NCBI RefSeq assembly: GCF_030294945.1
Contig: NZ_AP018448.1
Coordinates: 4,742,001-4,806,000, forward strand
Source of the DNA: Streptomyces graminofaciens
GTDB lineage: Bacteria > Actinomycetota > Actinomycetes > Streptomycetales > Streptomycetaceae
Direction: 5' to 3'
DNA: 64,000 nucleotides
How positions within the stretch are numbered: the stretch's first letter is position 1; each line of letters opens with the position of its first letter. The notes under the pieces are model-generated. The model searched no databases and was not told the DNA's origin. It worked only from the letters and a program-made list of their open reading frames with translations. The position numbers and the translations under genes are program-made. Below, one piece after another: positions 53,672 through 64,000 of the stretch.

Positions 53672-53675
<4 letters not shown>
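51528..53675 (+). CDS. glgE: GlgE maltosyltransferase (alpha-1,4-glucan:maltose-1-phosphate)
   Basis: 715 residues from ATG 51528 (AGGAG 5 bases upstream). GH13_3 enzyme: it transfers maltose from maltose-1-phosphate to a growing alpha-1,4-glucan. Nucleophile Asp434 in FRVDNPHTK and acid/base Glu463 in FLAEAFTRP, 29 residues apart as in the characterised S. coelicolor enzyme. [18 protein letters not shown] and [10 protein letters not shown] are family blocks. The Pro/Thr/Ala-rich first ~55 residues are a non-conserved extension. First gene of the glgE-treS-mak-glgB operon; its stop overlaps the treS start by 4 bases. Confidence 0.95.
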
Positions 53676-55372
<1,697 letters not shown>

Positions 55373-55466
55373 CCCATCCGGAACCCGGGCGGGGCGGTTT
55401 CCCCCGGCCCGCCCGGGGCACGCCAACAGGAACGCCCCGCCCTCCCCGGGGAAAGGACACGACGCC

Positions 55467-57059
55467 ATGTCGGAAGCCGTCACGCACACCATCGCGAAAA
55501 GCTCTGGCTGGCTGGACCCGCTGCTGCGGGAGTGGTTGCCGCGGCAGCGGTGGTTCGCGGGCAAAGGACGCCCCGTCACCGGGTTCACCCCGGTGGCGGC
55601 GACCGAACTGCTGCCGCTGGACTCGAACCTCGGCCTGCTGCACCTTCTCGTACGCACCCACCAGCCCCTCGTACCGGCCCAGGGCGCGCCCGCCGTCCCC
55701 GCCGACTGCTACCAGCTGCTGATCGGCGTACGCGAGACCCTGCCGCCCCGGCTCGCACCCGCGCTGATCGGCCATGTGACCGAGGGACCGCTGGCCGGGC
55801 GCACGGTGTACGACGCGCTGCACGACCCCCGGCTCGCCGATGTGCTGCTGGAGGCGCTGCGGACGGAGGCACGCGTCGGCGAGCTGCGCTGCGAGCGGGA
55901 CCTGGACCATCGGATCGCGGAGCATCTCGTGCCGCGTCTGGTGACCTCGGAGCAGTCCAACTCGTCGATCGTCTATGGCGATACGTTCATTCTGAAGCTG
56001 TTCCGCCGGGTCGTGGCAGGCGCCAACCCCGATCTGGAACTGCCGCTGCTGCTGTCGCGCGAGGGGTGCCGCCGGGTGCCGGCGCCGGCGGCCTGGATGC
56101 TGGCGGACCTGGACTCCGTGGGCGGCAATGGTTCAGGTTCAGGCTCCGCTTCAGGTTCTGATTTCGTTTCCGGTTCCGGTTCTGGTTCTGGTTCCAGTCC
56201 TGGTTCTGGTTCTGGTTCCGTCTCGGGTGACGGGACGCATGTACTGGGGGTGCTCCAACCGTATCTCCAGGGCGCTGCCGACGGCTGGGAGCTGGCGTTG
56301 AGCGTGCTGGCCAAGGGGGAGGACTTCACGGCGGAGGCGCGGGCGCTGGGACGCACGACGGCCGAGGTCCACACGGCTCTGGCCCGGGCCCTGCCGACGG
56401 TCACCTTCGGCCGGGCCCAACTGGAGGCGCTCGTCGACGGGATGACCGAACGGCTGGACGCCGCCGCCCAGGCCGTACCGGCGCTCCGGCCCTACGCGCC
56501 CGGGCTGCACACGGCCTTCGAGGCGCTCGCGGATCTGGCGGCCGAGGGGCGCTCGTGGACGGCCCAGCGCATCCATGGGGATCTGCATCTGGGGCAGTGC
56601 CTGCGGTCGCCCTCCGGTGTCGGTGACGATGCCGGTCCTGCTTCCGTTTCCGCATCCGCATCCGCATCCGCATCCGATTCTGCTTCTGCTTCTGCTTCAC
56701 CTTCCGGCGAGTGGTCTCTCATAGATTTCGAGGGCGAGCCGGCCAAACCGCTCGCCGAGCGGCGGATGCCCCAGCCCGTCGCCCGCGACATCGCCGGAAT
56801 GCTCCGCTCCTTCGACTACGCCGCGCACTCCGTCCAGCCACCGGCCACCGACTGGGCGGCCCTGTGCCGGGCCGCGTACTGCTCCGGGTACGCGGAGGTC
56901 GCCGGGGCGGATCCGCGCACCGATCCCGTGCTGCTGCGCGCCTTCGAGACCGACAAGGCGGTGTACGAGGTCCTCTACGAGGCCCGCCACCGCCCCGACT
57001 GGCTCCAGGTCCCGCTGACGGCGGTCCGTCGGCTGGCCGCCGGTGCCGATGTTCCCTGA
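55467..57059 (+). CDS. mak: Maltokinase (Pep2/Mak) with two Ser-rich insertions
   Basis: 530 residues. Makes maltose-1-phosphate for GlgE. N-terminal cap domain (LREWLPRQRWFAGKGRPV), then an aminoglycoside-phosphotransferase fold with the catalytic loop RIHGDLHLGQ and metal site LIDFEGEPAKPL. Two low-complexity stretches interrupt it: ~40 residues of Gly-Ser repeats after MLADLDSVGG (56125-56230) and ~25 residues of Ser-Ala repeats between the catalytic loop and the DFEG motif (56635-56703). Both are coded by near-exact hexanucleotide repeats and look like recent slippage expansions in surface loops. Other Pep2 proteins are ~450-470 residues, consistent with insertion. Confidence 0.92.
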   Translation: MSEAVTHTIAKSSGWLDPLLREWLPRQRWFAGKGRPVTGFTPVAATELLPLDSNLGLLHLLVRTHQPLVPAQGAPAVPADCYQLLIGVRETLPPRLAPALIGHVTEGPLAGRTVYDALHDPRLADVLLEALRTEARVGELRCERDLDHRIAEHLVPRLVTSEQSNSSIVYGDTFILKLFRRVVAGANPDLELPLLLSREGCRRVPAPAAWMLADLDSVGGNGSGSGSASGSDFVSGSGSGSGSSPGSGSGSVSGDGTHVLGVLQPYLQGAADGWELALSVLAKGEDFTAEARALGRTTAEVHTALARALPTVTFGRAQLEALVDGMTERLDAAAQAVPALRPYAPGLHTAFEALADLAAEGRSWTAQRIHGDLHLGQCLRSPSGVGDDAGPASVSASASASASDSASASASPSGEWSLIDFEGEPAKPLAERRMPQPVARDIAGMLRSFDYAAHSVQPPATDWAALCRAAYCSGYAEVAGADPRTDPVLLRAFETDKAVYEVLYEARHRPDWLQVPLTAVRRLAAGADVP

Positions 57060-57120
57060 CCCCGATCCACCGCCCACACCCACGTACGTCAACGTCCACG
57101 CTCAGTAGGAGGCCGTACCT

Positions 57121-59709
57121 GTGACTCCCCGTCCGCCGTCCGAGGACAGCACGCAGCACACCGGCGCAGACGCGCAGAACGAGACCGTCGAGGCCAGGCC
57201 CGCGGTCAGGAAGACGGCCGGGAAGAAGACCGTGGCGAAGAAGGCGACGGCGAAACAGGCGACCGCGAAGAAGACACCGGCGCAGAAGGCCCCCGCGAAG
57301 AAGGCCACCGCCAAGAAGGCCCCGGCGAAGAAGGCCACCGCCAAGAAGACCGCGAGCAAGACAGCCGCCGCCACGACGAGCCCCGCCAAGAAGACCGCCG
57401 CGAAGAAGCCGGCCAAGGCGGTGAAGGCCGTGAAGGCGGTGAAGACCGCCAAGGCGACCAAGGCCACCAAGACCACCAAGGTGCCCAAGCCCCGCAAGGC
57501 CCCCGGGGTGGCCCCCGCCTTCTCCCCGGCCGTCGACGGCGGTGACCGTGAGCGGCTGGTCTCGGGCACGCATCACGATCCGCACTCCGTTCTGGGGGCG
57601 CACCCCGCGCCCGGGGGCGTGGTGTTCCGGGCGTTCCGGCCGTACGCGCTCGGGGTGAGCGTGGTGGTGGACTCGCTGCGGGCCGAGCTGCACGACGACG
57701 GGGACGGCTTCTTCTCCGGGCTGCTGCCGCTGCGGGAGGTGCCCCCCTCGTACCGGCTGCTCGTCTCGTACGAGGAGAGCGTGCAGGAGACCGAGGACGC
57801 GTACCGTTTCCTGCCCGCGATCGGCGAGCTGGACCTGTACCTGATCGGCGAGGGCCGGCACGAGGAGCTGTGGCGGGCGCTGGGCGCCGAGCCCATGACC
57901 CACCAGGGTGTGACCGGTACCCGCTTCACGGTGTGGGCGCCGAACGCGCGCGGGGTGCGGCTGGCCGGGACCTTCAACTTCTGGGACGGCAGCGGCTATC
58001 CGATGCGCTCGCTGGGGTCGTCCGGGGTGTGGGAGCTGTTCGTGCCCGGGATCGGCGACGGCGAGCTCTACAAGTTCGAGATCACGCGGCCGGACGGCTC
58101 GAAGACCCTCCGGGCCGACCCGCTGGCGCGCCACACGCAGGCCCCGCCGAACACGTCGTCGATCATCCACGCGTCCGCCTACGAGTGGGGCGACGGGGAG
58201 TGGATGACGAGGCGCGCGGACGTCCCCGTCCACCAGGCCCCCTTCTCGGTCTACGAGATCCACCTGGCCTCCTGGCGCCCCGGCCTGACCTACCGCCAAC
58301 TGGCCGAGCAGCTCCCGGCGTACGTGAAGGACCTCGGCTTCACCCACGTCGAGCTGCTCCCCGTGGCCGAGCACCCCTTCGGCGGCTCCTGGGGCTATCA
58401 GGTCACCGGCTTCTACGCGCCCACGGCCCGGCTCGGCACCCCCGACGACTTCAAGTACCTGGTCGACGCCCTGCACCGGGCCGGGATCGGCGTACTGATG
58501 GACTGGGTGCCGGCCCACTTCCCGCGCGACGACTGGGCATTGGCCGAGTTCGACGGGCGTCCGCTGTACGAGCACGAGGACCCGTCGCGGGCGGCGCATC
58601 CCGACTGGGGAACGCTGGAGTTCGACTACGGGCGGCGGGAGGTGCGGAACTTCCTGGTGGCGAACGCGGTGTACTGGTGCGAGGAGTTCCACATCGACGG
58701 GCTGCGGGTGGATGCCGTGGCCTCGATGCTGTACCTGGACTACTCGCGTGAGCCGGGTCAATGGACGCCGAACGAGCACGGCGGCCGGGAGAACCTGGAC
58801 GCGGTCGCGTTCCTGCAGGAGATGAACGCGACGGTGTACCGGCGGGTGCCGGGGGTGGTGACCATCGCGGAGGAGTCGACCGCCTGGGACGGCGTCACGC
58901 GCGCCACGCACCACACCGGGCCGGGCGGCTTCGGGGGTCTCGGCTTCGGCCTGAAGTGGAACATGGGCTGGATGCACGACTCGCTGGGCTACATGGCGAA
59001 GGAGCCCGTCCACCGCAAGCACCACCACAACGAGATGACGTTCTCGATGGTGTACGCGTACAGCGAGAACTACGTGCTCCCCATCTCCCACGACGAGGTC
59101 GTCCACGGCAAGGGCTCGCTGGTGTCGAAGATGCCGGGCGACTGGTGGCAGCGGCGGGCCAACCACCGGGCGTACCTGGGCTTCATGTGGGCCCATCCCG
59201 GCAAGCAACTCCTCTTCATGGGGCAGGAGTTCGCGCAGGGGGCGGAGTGGTCGGAGGCGCACGGGCCGGACTGGTGGCTGCTGGATCCGGCGTACGGGGC
59301 GGAGGCGGACCACCGGGGGGTTCGGGACCTCGTCCGGGACCTCAACGCGGTCTACCGGCACACCCCTGCGTTGTGGGAGCGGGACACCGAGCCGGACGGG
59401 TTCCAGTGGGTGACCGGGGACGCGGCCGACGACAATGTGCTGGCGTTCCTGAGGTACGACGCGGAGGGTTCGCCGGTGTTGGCGGTCTCGAACTTCTCGC
59501 CGGTCGTCCGGGAGGAGTATCGGTTGGGGGTGCCGGAGGAGGTGCCGGCCTGGGTCGAGGTGCTCAACACGGATGCGGAGCGGTACGGGGGTGGCGGCGT
59601 CGGTAACGCGGATCCGGTGAAGCCGGAGCCCCAGGCCTGGCACGGCCGCTCCGCCAGCGTCCGCCTCACTCTGCCGCCGCTGTCGACGGTCTGGCTTCGC
59701 CCCGCCTGA
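57121..59709 (+). CDS. glgB: 1,4-alpha-glucan branching enzyme with Lys/Ala-rich N-terminal extension
   Basis: 862 residues from GTG 57121 (AGTAGGAGG upstream). N-terminal CBM48 domains, then GH13_9 with Asp531 ([10 protein letters not shown]), Glu584 (TIAEESTAW) and Asp658 ([11 protein letters not shown]). It introduces alpha-1,6 branches into GlgE-made glucan. Residues ~28-125 are a repeat of KKATAKK/KKAPAKK units, very like histone H1 or HupS tails, absent from most branching enzymes. The extension is strongly basic and may bind nucleic acid or polyphosphate, or tether the enzyme. Last gene of the operon, followed by a strong terminator. Confidence 0.94.
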   Translation: MTPRPPSEDSTQHTGADAQNETVEARPAVRKTAGKKTVAKKATAKQATAKKTPAQKAPAKKATAKKAPAKKATAKKTASKTAAATTSPAKKTAAKKPAKAVKAVKAVKTAKATKATKTTKVPKPRKAPGVAPAFSPAVDGGDRERLVSGTHHDPHSVLGAHPAPGGVVFRAFRPYALGVSVVVDSLRAELHDDGDGFFSGLLPLREVPPSYRLLVSYEESVQETEDAYRFLPAIGELDLYLIGEGRHEELWRALGAEPMTHQGVTGTRFTVWAPNARGVRLAGTFNFWDGSGYPMRSLGSSGVWELFVPGIGDGELYKFEITRPDGSKTLRADPLARHTQAPPNTSSIIHASAYEWGDGEWMTRRADVPVHQAPFSVYEIHLASWRPGLTYRQLAEQLPAYVKDLGFTHVELLPVAEHPFGGSWGYQVTGFYAPTARLGTPDDFKYLVDALHRAGIGVLMDWVPAHFPRDDWALAEFDGRPLYEHEDPSRAAHPDWGTLEFDYGRREVRNFLVANAVYWCEEFHIDGLRVDAVASMLYLDYSREPGQWTPNEHGGRENLDAVAFLQEMNATVYRRVPGVVTIAEESTAWDGVTRATHHTGPGGFGGLGFGLKWNMGWMHDSLGYMAKEPVHRKHHHNEMTFSMVYAYSENYVLPISHDEVVHGKGSLVSKMPGDWWQRRANHRAYLGFMWAHPGKQLLFMGQEFAQGAEWSEAHGPDWWLLDPAYGAEADHRGVRDLVRDLNAVYRHTPALWERDTEPDGFQWVTGDAADDNVLAFLRYDAEGSPVLAVSNFSPVVREEYRLGVPEEVPAWVEVLNTDAERYGGGGVGNADPVKPEPQAWHGRSASVRLTLPPLSTVWLRPA

Positions 59710-59719
59710 TTTCCTGGCT

Positions 59720-59762
59720 CGCGCAGTTCCCCGCGCCCTTCAGGGGCGCGGGGAACTGCGCG
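59720..59762 (+). terminator. Terminator after glgB (Streptomyces palindromic repeat)
   Basis: Perfect 19-bp stem CGCGCAGTTCCCCGCGCCC / GGGCGCGGGGAACTGCGCG with a 5-base loop. This is the most common Streptomyces intergenic palindrome. Lies between convergent glgB and P450 genes and can serve both. Confidence 0.88.
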
Positions 59763-59878
59763 ACAAGCCCCCACCGGCCCGCAGTCGAACAAGCGCCCCG
59801 GGGGGTCTGGGGGCGCAGCCCCCAGGGATGGGAACGGGTAGGGGCGGCGGGGGTGAGGAAAATCCGCCCGGCACCCCG

Positions 59879-61291
59879 TCAGGCCTTCCGCCCCCCGAAC
59901 ATCATCCTCCGCAACGCCCCCAGCAACCCGCTCCTCTGCCGCTCGGCCTCGGGCACGGCGACCACCCCGTCCGTCTTCTCCGCGCCCTCCGGCGGCCCGG
60001 GCACAACCACCCCCGCGCTCAACTCGTACCGGACCGGCAGCAGCCGCAGCCCCCGCACCACCGGCCCCGACCGCCACGGCAACTGGTCCGGCGGCAGGGT
60101 CAGTTCTGCCTTGGCGAAGTGTTCGAAGATGCGGCCGACAGCAGTCGTCATGATCGTCCCGGCCAGCTCGCGCGCGGCGCTGGGGCACTGGTGCGGCCCA
60201 GCCCCCCACGCCAGATGCGCCCGCGTACTGATCGCGGAGTCGACGAGGTGGGACGACTGGATGGCCAGCAGGTCCCGATGCGCGGAGGCCACCGACGGCG
60301 AGACGATGTCACCGGCCCGGATCCAGAAGTTCCCCAGCCGCACGTCCCGCGCCGCGAACCGGAAGCAGAGATTGGCGGTCGGCGGATTCGCGAGGGCCGC
60401 CCGGTTCACCGTCTCGCCGACCTGCCCGGCCGACAGGCTCCGCCGCACGCTCGCGTTGCCGCGCAACACCTCCAGCAGCGTGTTGCAGACCATGTTCCCC
60501 GTGATGTCGTTCAGATAGACCGCGTTCATGAACAGCTCACGGCCCAGCTGCTCGTCGCTCAGCGTGGGGTCCGCGAGCAGCATGTACGAGGTCAGGTCCT
60601 CGCCCGGTCGCGAGCGGCGGTGCGCCGCCAGGCGGGTCATCGCGCCCAGCACCCGCCCCGTCGCCGGCCCGGCGTCCGGCCCCCCGTCCAGCATCCGCCA
60701 CAGGTCCATGACGATCTCGTCGCTCAGCTCCACCGGGCAGCCGAACAGCTTGGTCGTGACCATCAGCAGCAGCGGCCGTGTGTACTGCGCCGCCAGATCC
60801 GCGAAACCGACCCGCCCGGACTCGGCGGCCAGCATCCCGACCAGCTCGTCCGCGTACCGGGCGACGGCCGCCCTCAGCTCCCACCCCTCGGGGCTGTGGC
60901 CGTCCTGGAAGGGCCGCATCGCCGAGTGGTACGTCTGCCGCGCGGCCCGGTGTTCCTCGTCGTCGAAGAACATCGTCTGCCGTACCTCGTACCCGGCGAG
61001 CAGCGGCCAGTCCTGCGGCAGCCGCCCCTCCGCGCGGGCCCGCCAGTGCCGTACGTCCCGCCGCCACACGCTCTCGTTGCGCAGGACCTCCAGCACCTCG
61101 CGGTAGTCGAGGACCAACCAAGCCGGTACGCCCATCAGACCCACGGGCGCCACCGGGCCGTACGTACGCCGCAGTCGCTCGTACACGCTCCCCGGATCCA
61201 CGTCGAACTCCGAGGTCAGCAACGGCTCCACGCTCAGCGACTCCAGCGTGGGGCTGTCGGCCGGAGCGGCCGCGAACGGATGTGTTTCCAT
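59879..61291 (-). CDS. Cytochrome P450, ExxR-less (CYP157-like)
   Basis: 470 residues from ATG 61291. The heme-binding loop is HLAWGAGPHQCPSARELA. In the K-helix region, where ExxR is expected before the PP turn, the sequence is NRAALANPPTANLCFRFA: the Glu and Arg positions read Arg and Leu. Such loss is known in the Streptomyces CYP157 family. The I-helix reads VYLNDITGNMVCN, without the usual AGxxT. A C-terminal ~45-residue tail (GPPEGAEKTDG...LRRMMFGGRKA) is unusual and ends in basic residues. Substrate unknown; no redox partner is near. Co-directional with helR, 54 bases downstream. The ORF is open to 61321. Confidence 0.85.
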   Translation of the reverse strand: METHPFAAAPADSPTLESLSVEPLLTSEFDVDPGSVYERLRRTYGPVAPVGLMGVPAWLVLDYREVLEVLRNESVWRRDVRHWRARAEGRLPQDWPLLAGYEVRQTMFFDDEEHRAARQTYHSAMRPFQDGHSPEGWELRAAVARYADELVGMLAAESGRVGFADLAAQYTRPLLLMVTTKLFGCPVELSDEIVMDLWRMLDGGPDAGPATGRVLGAMTRLAAHRRSRPGEDLTSYMLLADPTLSDEQLGRELFMNAVYLNDITGNMVCNTLLEVLRGNASVRRSLSAGQVGETVNRAALANPPTANLCFRFAARDVRLGNFWIRAGDIVSPSVASAHRDLLAIQSSHLVDSAISTRAHLAWGAGPHQCPSAARELAGTIMTTAVGRIFEHFAKAELTLPPDQLPWRSGPVVRGLRLLPVRYELSAGVVVPGPPEGAEKTDGVVAVPEAERQRSGLLGALRRMMFGGRKA

Positions 61292-61345
61292 GCCGACACG
61301 CATACCGCATCCCACCTGCACAAGCAGTGACGATGACCCGAACTG

Positions 61346-63649
61346 TTACGGCTTGGTGATCCCTGATGCACCTGGGGTGACCGTCATCCCCGCCAGCGGC
61401 GCCGGCAGGTCCCCCTCGTGCACGACACCCAGCGCCTGCGTCGCCCGCGTCAGCGCCACGTACAGATCGCTGGTGCCGAACCGGCCGGGCTCCACGACCA
61501 GGACGGAGTCGAACTCCAGGCCCTTGGCCTGCCGGGGGTCGAGAAGGACGACGGTCCTGGTCAGGTCCGGTTCCGCGCCGGCGGTCACCCCGTCCAGGCG
61601 GGCCGCCAGCGCCCGGTGCAGCTCGCGCGGCGCGATGACCGCGAGCCGTCCCTCGGCGGGGGTCAGCTCCGCGACCGCCTTGGCCACCGCGGCGGGCAGC
61701 TCCCCGGCGGCCGACCGACGCGCCCACGGCCGTACTCCCGTCGACCGCACCGAGCTCGGCGGCTCGAAGTCCGGCTCCGCGGCGCGTACGACGGCGGCCG
61801 CGACCTCCATGATCTCGGCCGGGGTGCGGTAGTTGACGCCGAGACGGGTGTGCTCCCAGCGGTCCTCGACGTACGGGGCGAGGATGTCGGCCCAGGAACC
61901 GACGCCCGCGGCCTCCGCCGTCTGGGCCGGGTCGCCGACCAGGGTCATCGCGCGGGTCGGCGAGCGCCGCATCAGCAGCCGCCAGGCCATCGGCGACAGC
62001 TCCTGCGCCTCGTCGACGATGATGTGTCCGAACGCCCAGGTCCGGTCGGCCGCCGCCCGCTCGGCCGCGCTGCGGTGGTCGTCCTCCTCGTGCCGCTCGG
62101 CGAACCGCTCGGCGTCGATGATGTCGTGGGCCGACAGGACCTCCGAGGCGTCGGGATCACCGTCCTCCTTGTCCTCGAACTCGTAGGTGCGCGAGGCGTA
62201 GGACACGTCCAGCACGCCCTGCGCGTACGCGATCTGGGTCTCCCGTCGGCGTTCCGCGCGGGCACGGGACAGCCGGTCGTCCTCGCCGAGCAGTTCCGCC
62301 GCCTCGTCGAGGAGGGGTACGTCGGCGACGGTCCACGCGCGGGTGACCGGGCGGCGTACGGCGTCGGCGTCCTCCCGCGACAGATACGCGTCCGGCTCGG
62401 CGAGGAAGTCGGCGACCAGGCGGCGCGGGGTGATCCGGGGCCACAACCGGTCGATCGCGGACCAGACCTCGGGGTTCTCGGCCAGCTCGTCGCGGATCTG
62501 GGTGATGTCGCTGGCGTCGAGGAGGTTGGAGCCGTCGTACGGGTCGGTACCGATGCGCTCGGCGACCATGTCGGTGAGGGTGTTGAGGACATAGCCCTCG
62601 AAGTGCTCGCGGGCCGCGTTGTGCGGGAGCTTGGCCTCGCGGGTGCGTTCGCGGGCGACCCGGACGAGGTCGTCGTCGAGCATGAGGACCTCGCGGTCGT
62701 GCTCGATGGCGATGACCGGGTCGGGGAGCGCCTGCCGGTCTCGTACGACGGCGGCGAGCACCTCGGCCATGGCGGCGCCGCCCTTCACACGGGCCGCCGC
62801 CGGGGTGTCGGCCGCCGTGGCCCGTACGCCGGGGAACAGTTCGCCGACCGTGGCGAGCAGGACGCCCGTCTCGCCCAGGGAGGGCAGCACCTCGCCGATG
62901 TAGCCGAGGAACGCGGGGTTCGGGCCGACGATGAGGACGGCGCGCTTGGCGAGCAGTTCACGCTGCTCGTACAGCAGATACGCGGCCCGGTGCAGCGCGA
63001 CGGCCGTCTTGCCGGTGCCGGGGCCGCCCTCCACGACCAGGACGCCCTGGTGCGGGGCGCGGATGATGCGGTCCTGCTCGGCCTGGATGGTCTGCACGAT
63101 GTCGCTCATCCGGCCGGTGCGGGCGGAGTTGAGCGCGGCCAGCAGCACGGCGTCGCCGGAGGGGTCCTCGTGCCCGGTGCGGGTCTCGTCGCCGAGGTCG
63201 AGGATCTCGTCGTGCAGGGCGGTGACCCGGCGGCCGTCGGTGGTGAGATGCCGGCGGCGGCGCAGGCCCATCGGGGTGTGGCCGGTGGCGAGATAGAAGG
63301 GACGGGCGACCCCGGCCCGCCAGTCGATGAGGATCGGCGTGCGCTCGGCGTCGTCCCGGCGCAGCCCGATCCGCCCGATGTGGTGGCTGACGCCGGAGGC
63401 GAGGTCGATCCGGCCGAAGCAGAGCGAACCGTCGACGGCGTTCAGCGCGGCGAGCAGCCCCGAGCGCTCGGCGACCAGGATGTCCCGCTCCAGGCGGGCC
63501 TGCTGGGGGGTGTTGCCCTGCGCCAGCGCGTCCGTGACGGAGACCTCGGTGTCGCCGCGCAGCACGTCCACGCGCGCGTACAGCGAGTCGATGAATTCCT
63601 GCTCCCGACGCAATTCACTGTCTGGAAAGTCGGTGTTTGACAATTCCAC
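61346..63649 (-). CDS. helR: RNA polymerase-recycling ATPase HelR (UvrD/HelD-like)
   Basis: 767 residues. N-terminal coiled coil (REQEFIDSLYARVDVL ... QARLERDILVAERSG), then superfamily-1 helicase motifs: VEGGPGTGKTAVALHRAAY (motif I), IIVDEAQELSPMAWRLLM (II), LVGDPAQTAEAAG (III), LGVNYRTPAEIM (IV) and VALTRATQALGVVH (VI). The architecture is that of HelD/HelR, which pry RNA polymerase off DNA; the Streptomyces form confers tolerance to rifamycins by displacing the drug. The ORF opens at GTG 63649, but GGGAG is correctly spaced only from TTG 63643, so the protein may start two codons later. Confidence 0.88.
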   Translation of the reverse strand: MELSNTDFPDSELRREQEFIDSLYARVDVLRGDTEVSVTDALAQGNTPQQARLERDILVAERSGLLAALNAVDGSLCFGRIDLASGVSHHIGRIGLRRDDAERTPILIDWRAGVARPFYLATGHTPMGLRRRRHLTTDGRRVTALHDEILDLGDETRTGHEDPSGDAVLLAALNSARTGRMSDIVQTIQAEQDRIIRAPHQGVLVVEGGPGTGKTAVALHRAAYLLYEQRELLAKRAVLIVGPNPAFLGYIGEVLPSLGETGVLLATVGELFPGVRATAADTPAAARVKGGAAMAEVLAAVVRDRQALPDPVIAIEHDREVLMLDDDLVRVARERTREAKLPHNAAREHFEGYVLNTLTDMVAERIGTDPYDGSNLLDASDITQIRDELAENPEVWSAIDRLWPRITPRRLVADFLAEPDAYLSREDADAVRRPVTRAWTVADVPLLDEAAELLGEDDRLSRARAERRRETQIAYAQGVLDVSYASRTYEFEDKEDGDPDASEVLSAHDIIDAERFAERHEEDDHRSAAERAAADRTWAFGHIIVDEAQELSPMAWRLLMRRSPTRAMTLVGDPAQTAEAAGVGSWADILAPYVEDRWEHTRLGVNYRTPAEIMEVAAAVVRAAEPDFEPPSSVRSTGVRPWARRSAAGELPAAVAKAVAELTPAEGRLAVIAPRELHRALAARLDGVTAGAEPDLTRTVVLLDPRQAKGLEFDSVLVVEPGRFGTSDLYVALTRATQALGVVHEGDLPAPLAGMTVTPGASGITKP

Positions 63650-63730
63650 TCCCGGCCCGATATACTCTGCTCATTGAACTTTTCCGCGACCACTCCCACA
63701 TGAAGTCGCGAATCATCAAAGATACGTCAA

Positions 63731-63765
63731 GAAATCCCCCGAGCGCAATTCGCTCGGGGGATTTC
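63731..63765 (-). terminator. Terminator after the thioredoxin gene
   Basis: Perfect 15-bp stem GAAATCCCCCGAGCG / CGCTCGGGGGATTTC with a 5-base loop, 17 bases past the thioredoxin stop. It separates that gene from helR. Confidence 0.85.
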
Positions 63766-63782
63766 TTCTGTTCGGGCCGGTA

Positions 63783-64000
63783 TTACAGCACCTCGGCGAG
63801 TTCCTCCAGCAGCCGTCGCTTCGGCCGGGCCCCGACCATCGACTTCACCGGCTCACCGCCCTTGAACACCAGGAACGTCGGCATCGCCAGCACCTTGTAG
63901 GCGTTGGTCGTCCCCGGGTTGGTGTCCACGTCCAGCTGCACCACCTTCACCCGGTCGCCCTCCTCCGCCGCCAGGGCGCTCAGCACCGGCCCCATCTGCC
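63783..64000 (-). CDS. trxA: Thioredoxin, C-terminal part (cut by window edge)
   Basis: The frame is open to the right edge. The visible part, QMGPVLSALAAE, VKVVQLDVDTNP, VLAMPTFLVFKGGEPV (with the cis-Pro of the thioredoxin fold) and the closing helix RRLLEELAEVL, is a complete C-terminal two-thirds of thioredoxin. The WCGPC active site would lie just beyond position 64000. General disulfide reductase of the cytoplasm. Confidence 0.88.
   Translation of the reverse strand, partial: QMGPVLSALAAEEGDRVKVVQLDVDTNPGTTNAYKVLAMPTFLVFKGGEPVKSMVGARPKRRLLEELAEVL

Noticed and set aside
56130..56230. CRISPR-like or regulatory tandem repeat
   Set aside because: The repeats are hexanucleotides in frame within the maltokinase gene, without spacers.

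Overview
The window is high-GC actinomycete chromosome, almost certainly Streptomyces. The evidence is the codon use, the GlgE/TreS/maltokinase/GlgB trehalose-to-glucan cluster, a HelR-type RNA polymerase recycling ATPase, AICE-type integrative elements (RepSA, Xis, Int, FtsK-like Tra) and the palindromic repeats typical of this genus.

Layout. 0-7.6 kb: the end of a membrane protein, then four ABC exporter half-transporters in two heterodimer pairs; the first pair has a textbook RecA-NDp/PafBC DNA-damage promoter and probably a leaderless mRNA. 7.6-9.1 kb: a two-gene Trypco1 + TIR-domain module (candidate defence). 9.1-13.5 kb: two paralogous secreted M4 metalloproteases with near-identical promoter architecture. 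13.5-15.6 kb: a DUF1990 protein and a DUF234-type ATPase/nuclease-fold protein. 15.6-17.5 kb: IS debris, including an IS256-family element that truncates an integrase gene.

17.5-46.5 kb is the most interesting part. A chromosomal secreted Rhs/YD-repeat polymorphic toxin gene (35580-42539, minus strand) sits at the right end of a tandem stack of integrative elements. A 21-bp core is present exactly three times (18793, 25403, 35929). It encodes HTYYVLA(G) just before the end of the HINT domain of the Rhs protein and contains GCACA-N7-TGTGC. Each element carries, between its integrase gene and this core, its own immunity gene plus a promoterless toxin tip that begins in frame at the core. Integration would therefore not just disrupt the Rhs gene: it would replace the toxin tip and immunity gene and push the old pair to the far side of the element. 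The window shows three generations: tip A/immunity A (nucleotidyltransferase-like/DUF5958) with a broken integrase; tip B/immunity B (Ntox17/Imm31) brought by a Tra-less element, AICE1; and tip C/immunity C (unassigned/DUF2247) brought by AICE2, which has Tra and Spd genes and whose tip is currently fused to Rhs. Paired TTGCCGTCA-like 9-mers mark both ends of each element at conserved distances. A secreted LamG protein lies directly upstream of the Rhs gene.

46.9-59.8 kb is central carbon storage metabolism: GlgP (minus strand), a subtilisin-like protease, then GlgE-TreS-maltokinase-GlgB, which convert trehalose to maltose, maltose-1-phosphate and branched alpha-glucan. The maltokinase has two Ser-rich low-complexity insertions and GlgB has a histone-like Lys/Ala N-terminal extension. 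59.9-64 kb: a cytochrome P450 that seems to lack the ExxR motif, HelR, and the C-terminal end of a thioredoxin cut by the window edge.

All functional statements are family-level inference from reading the sequence; no database search was possible.
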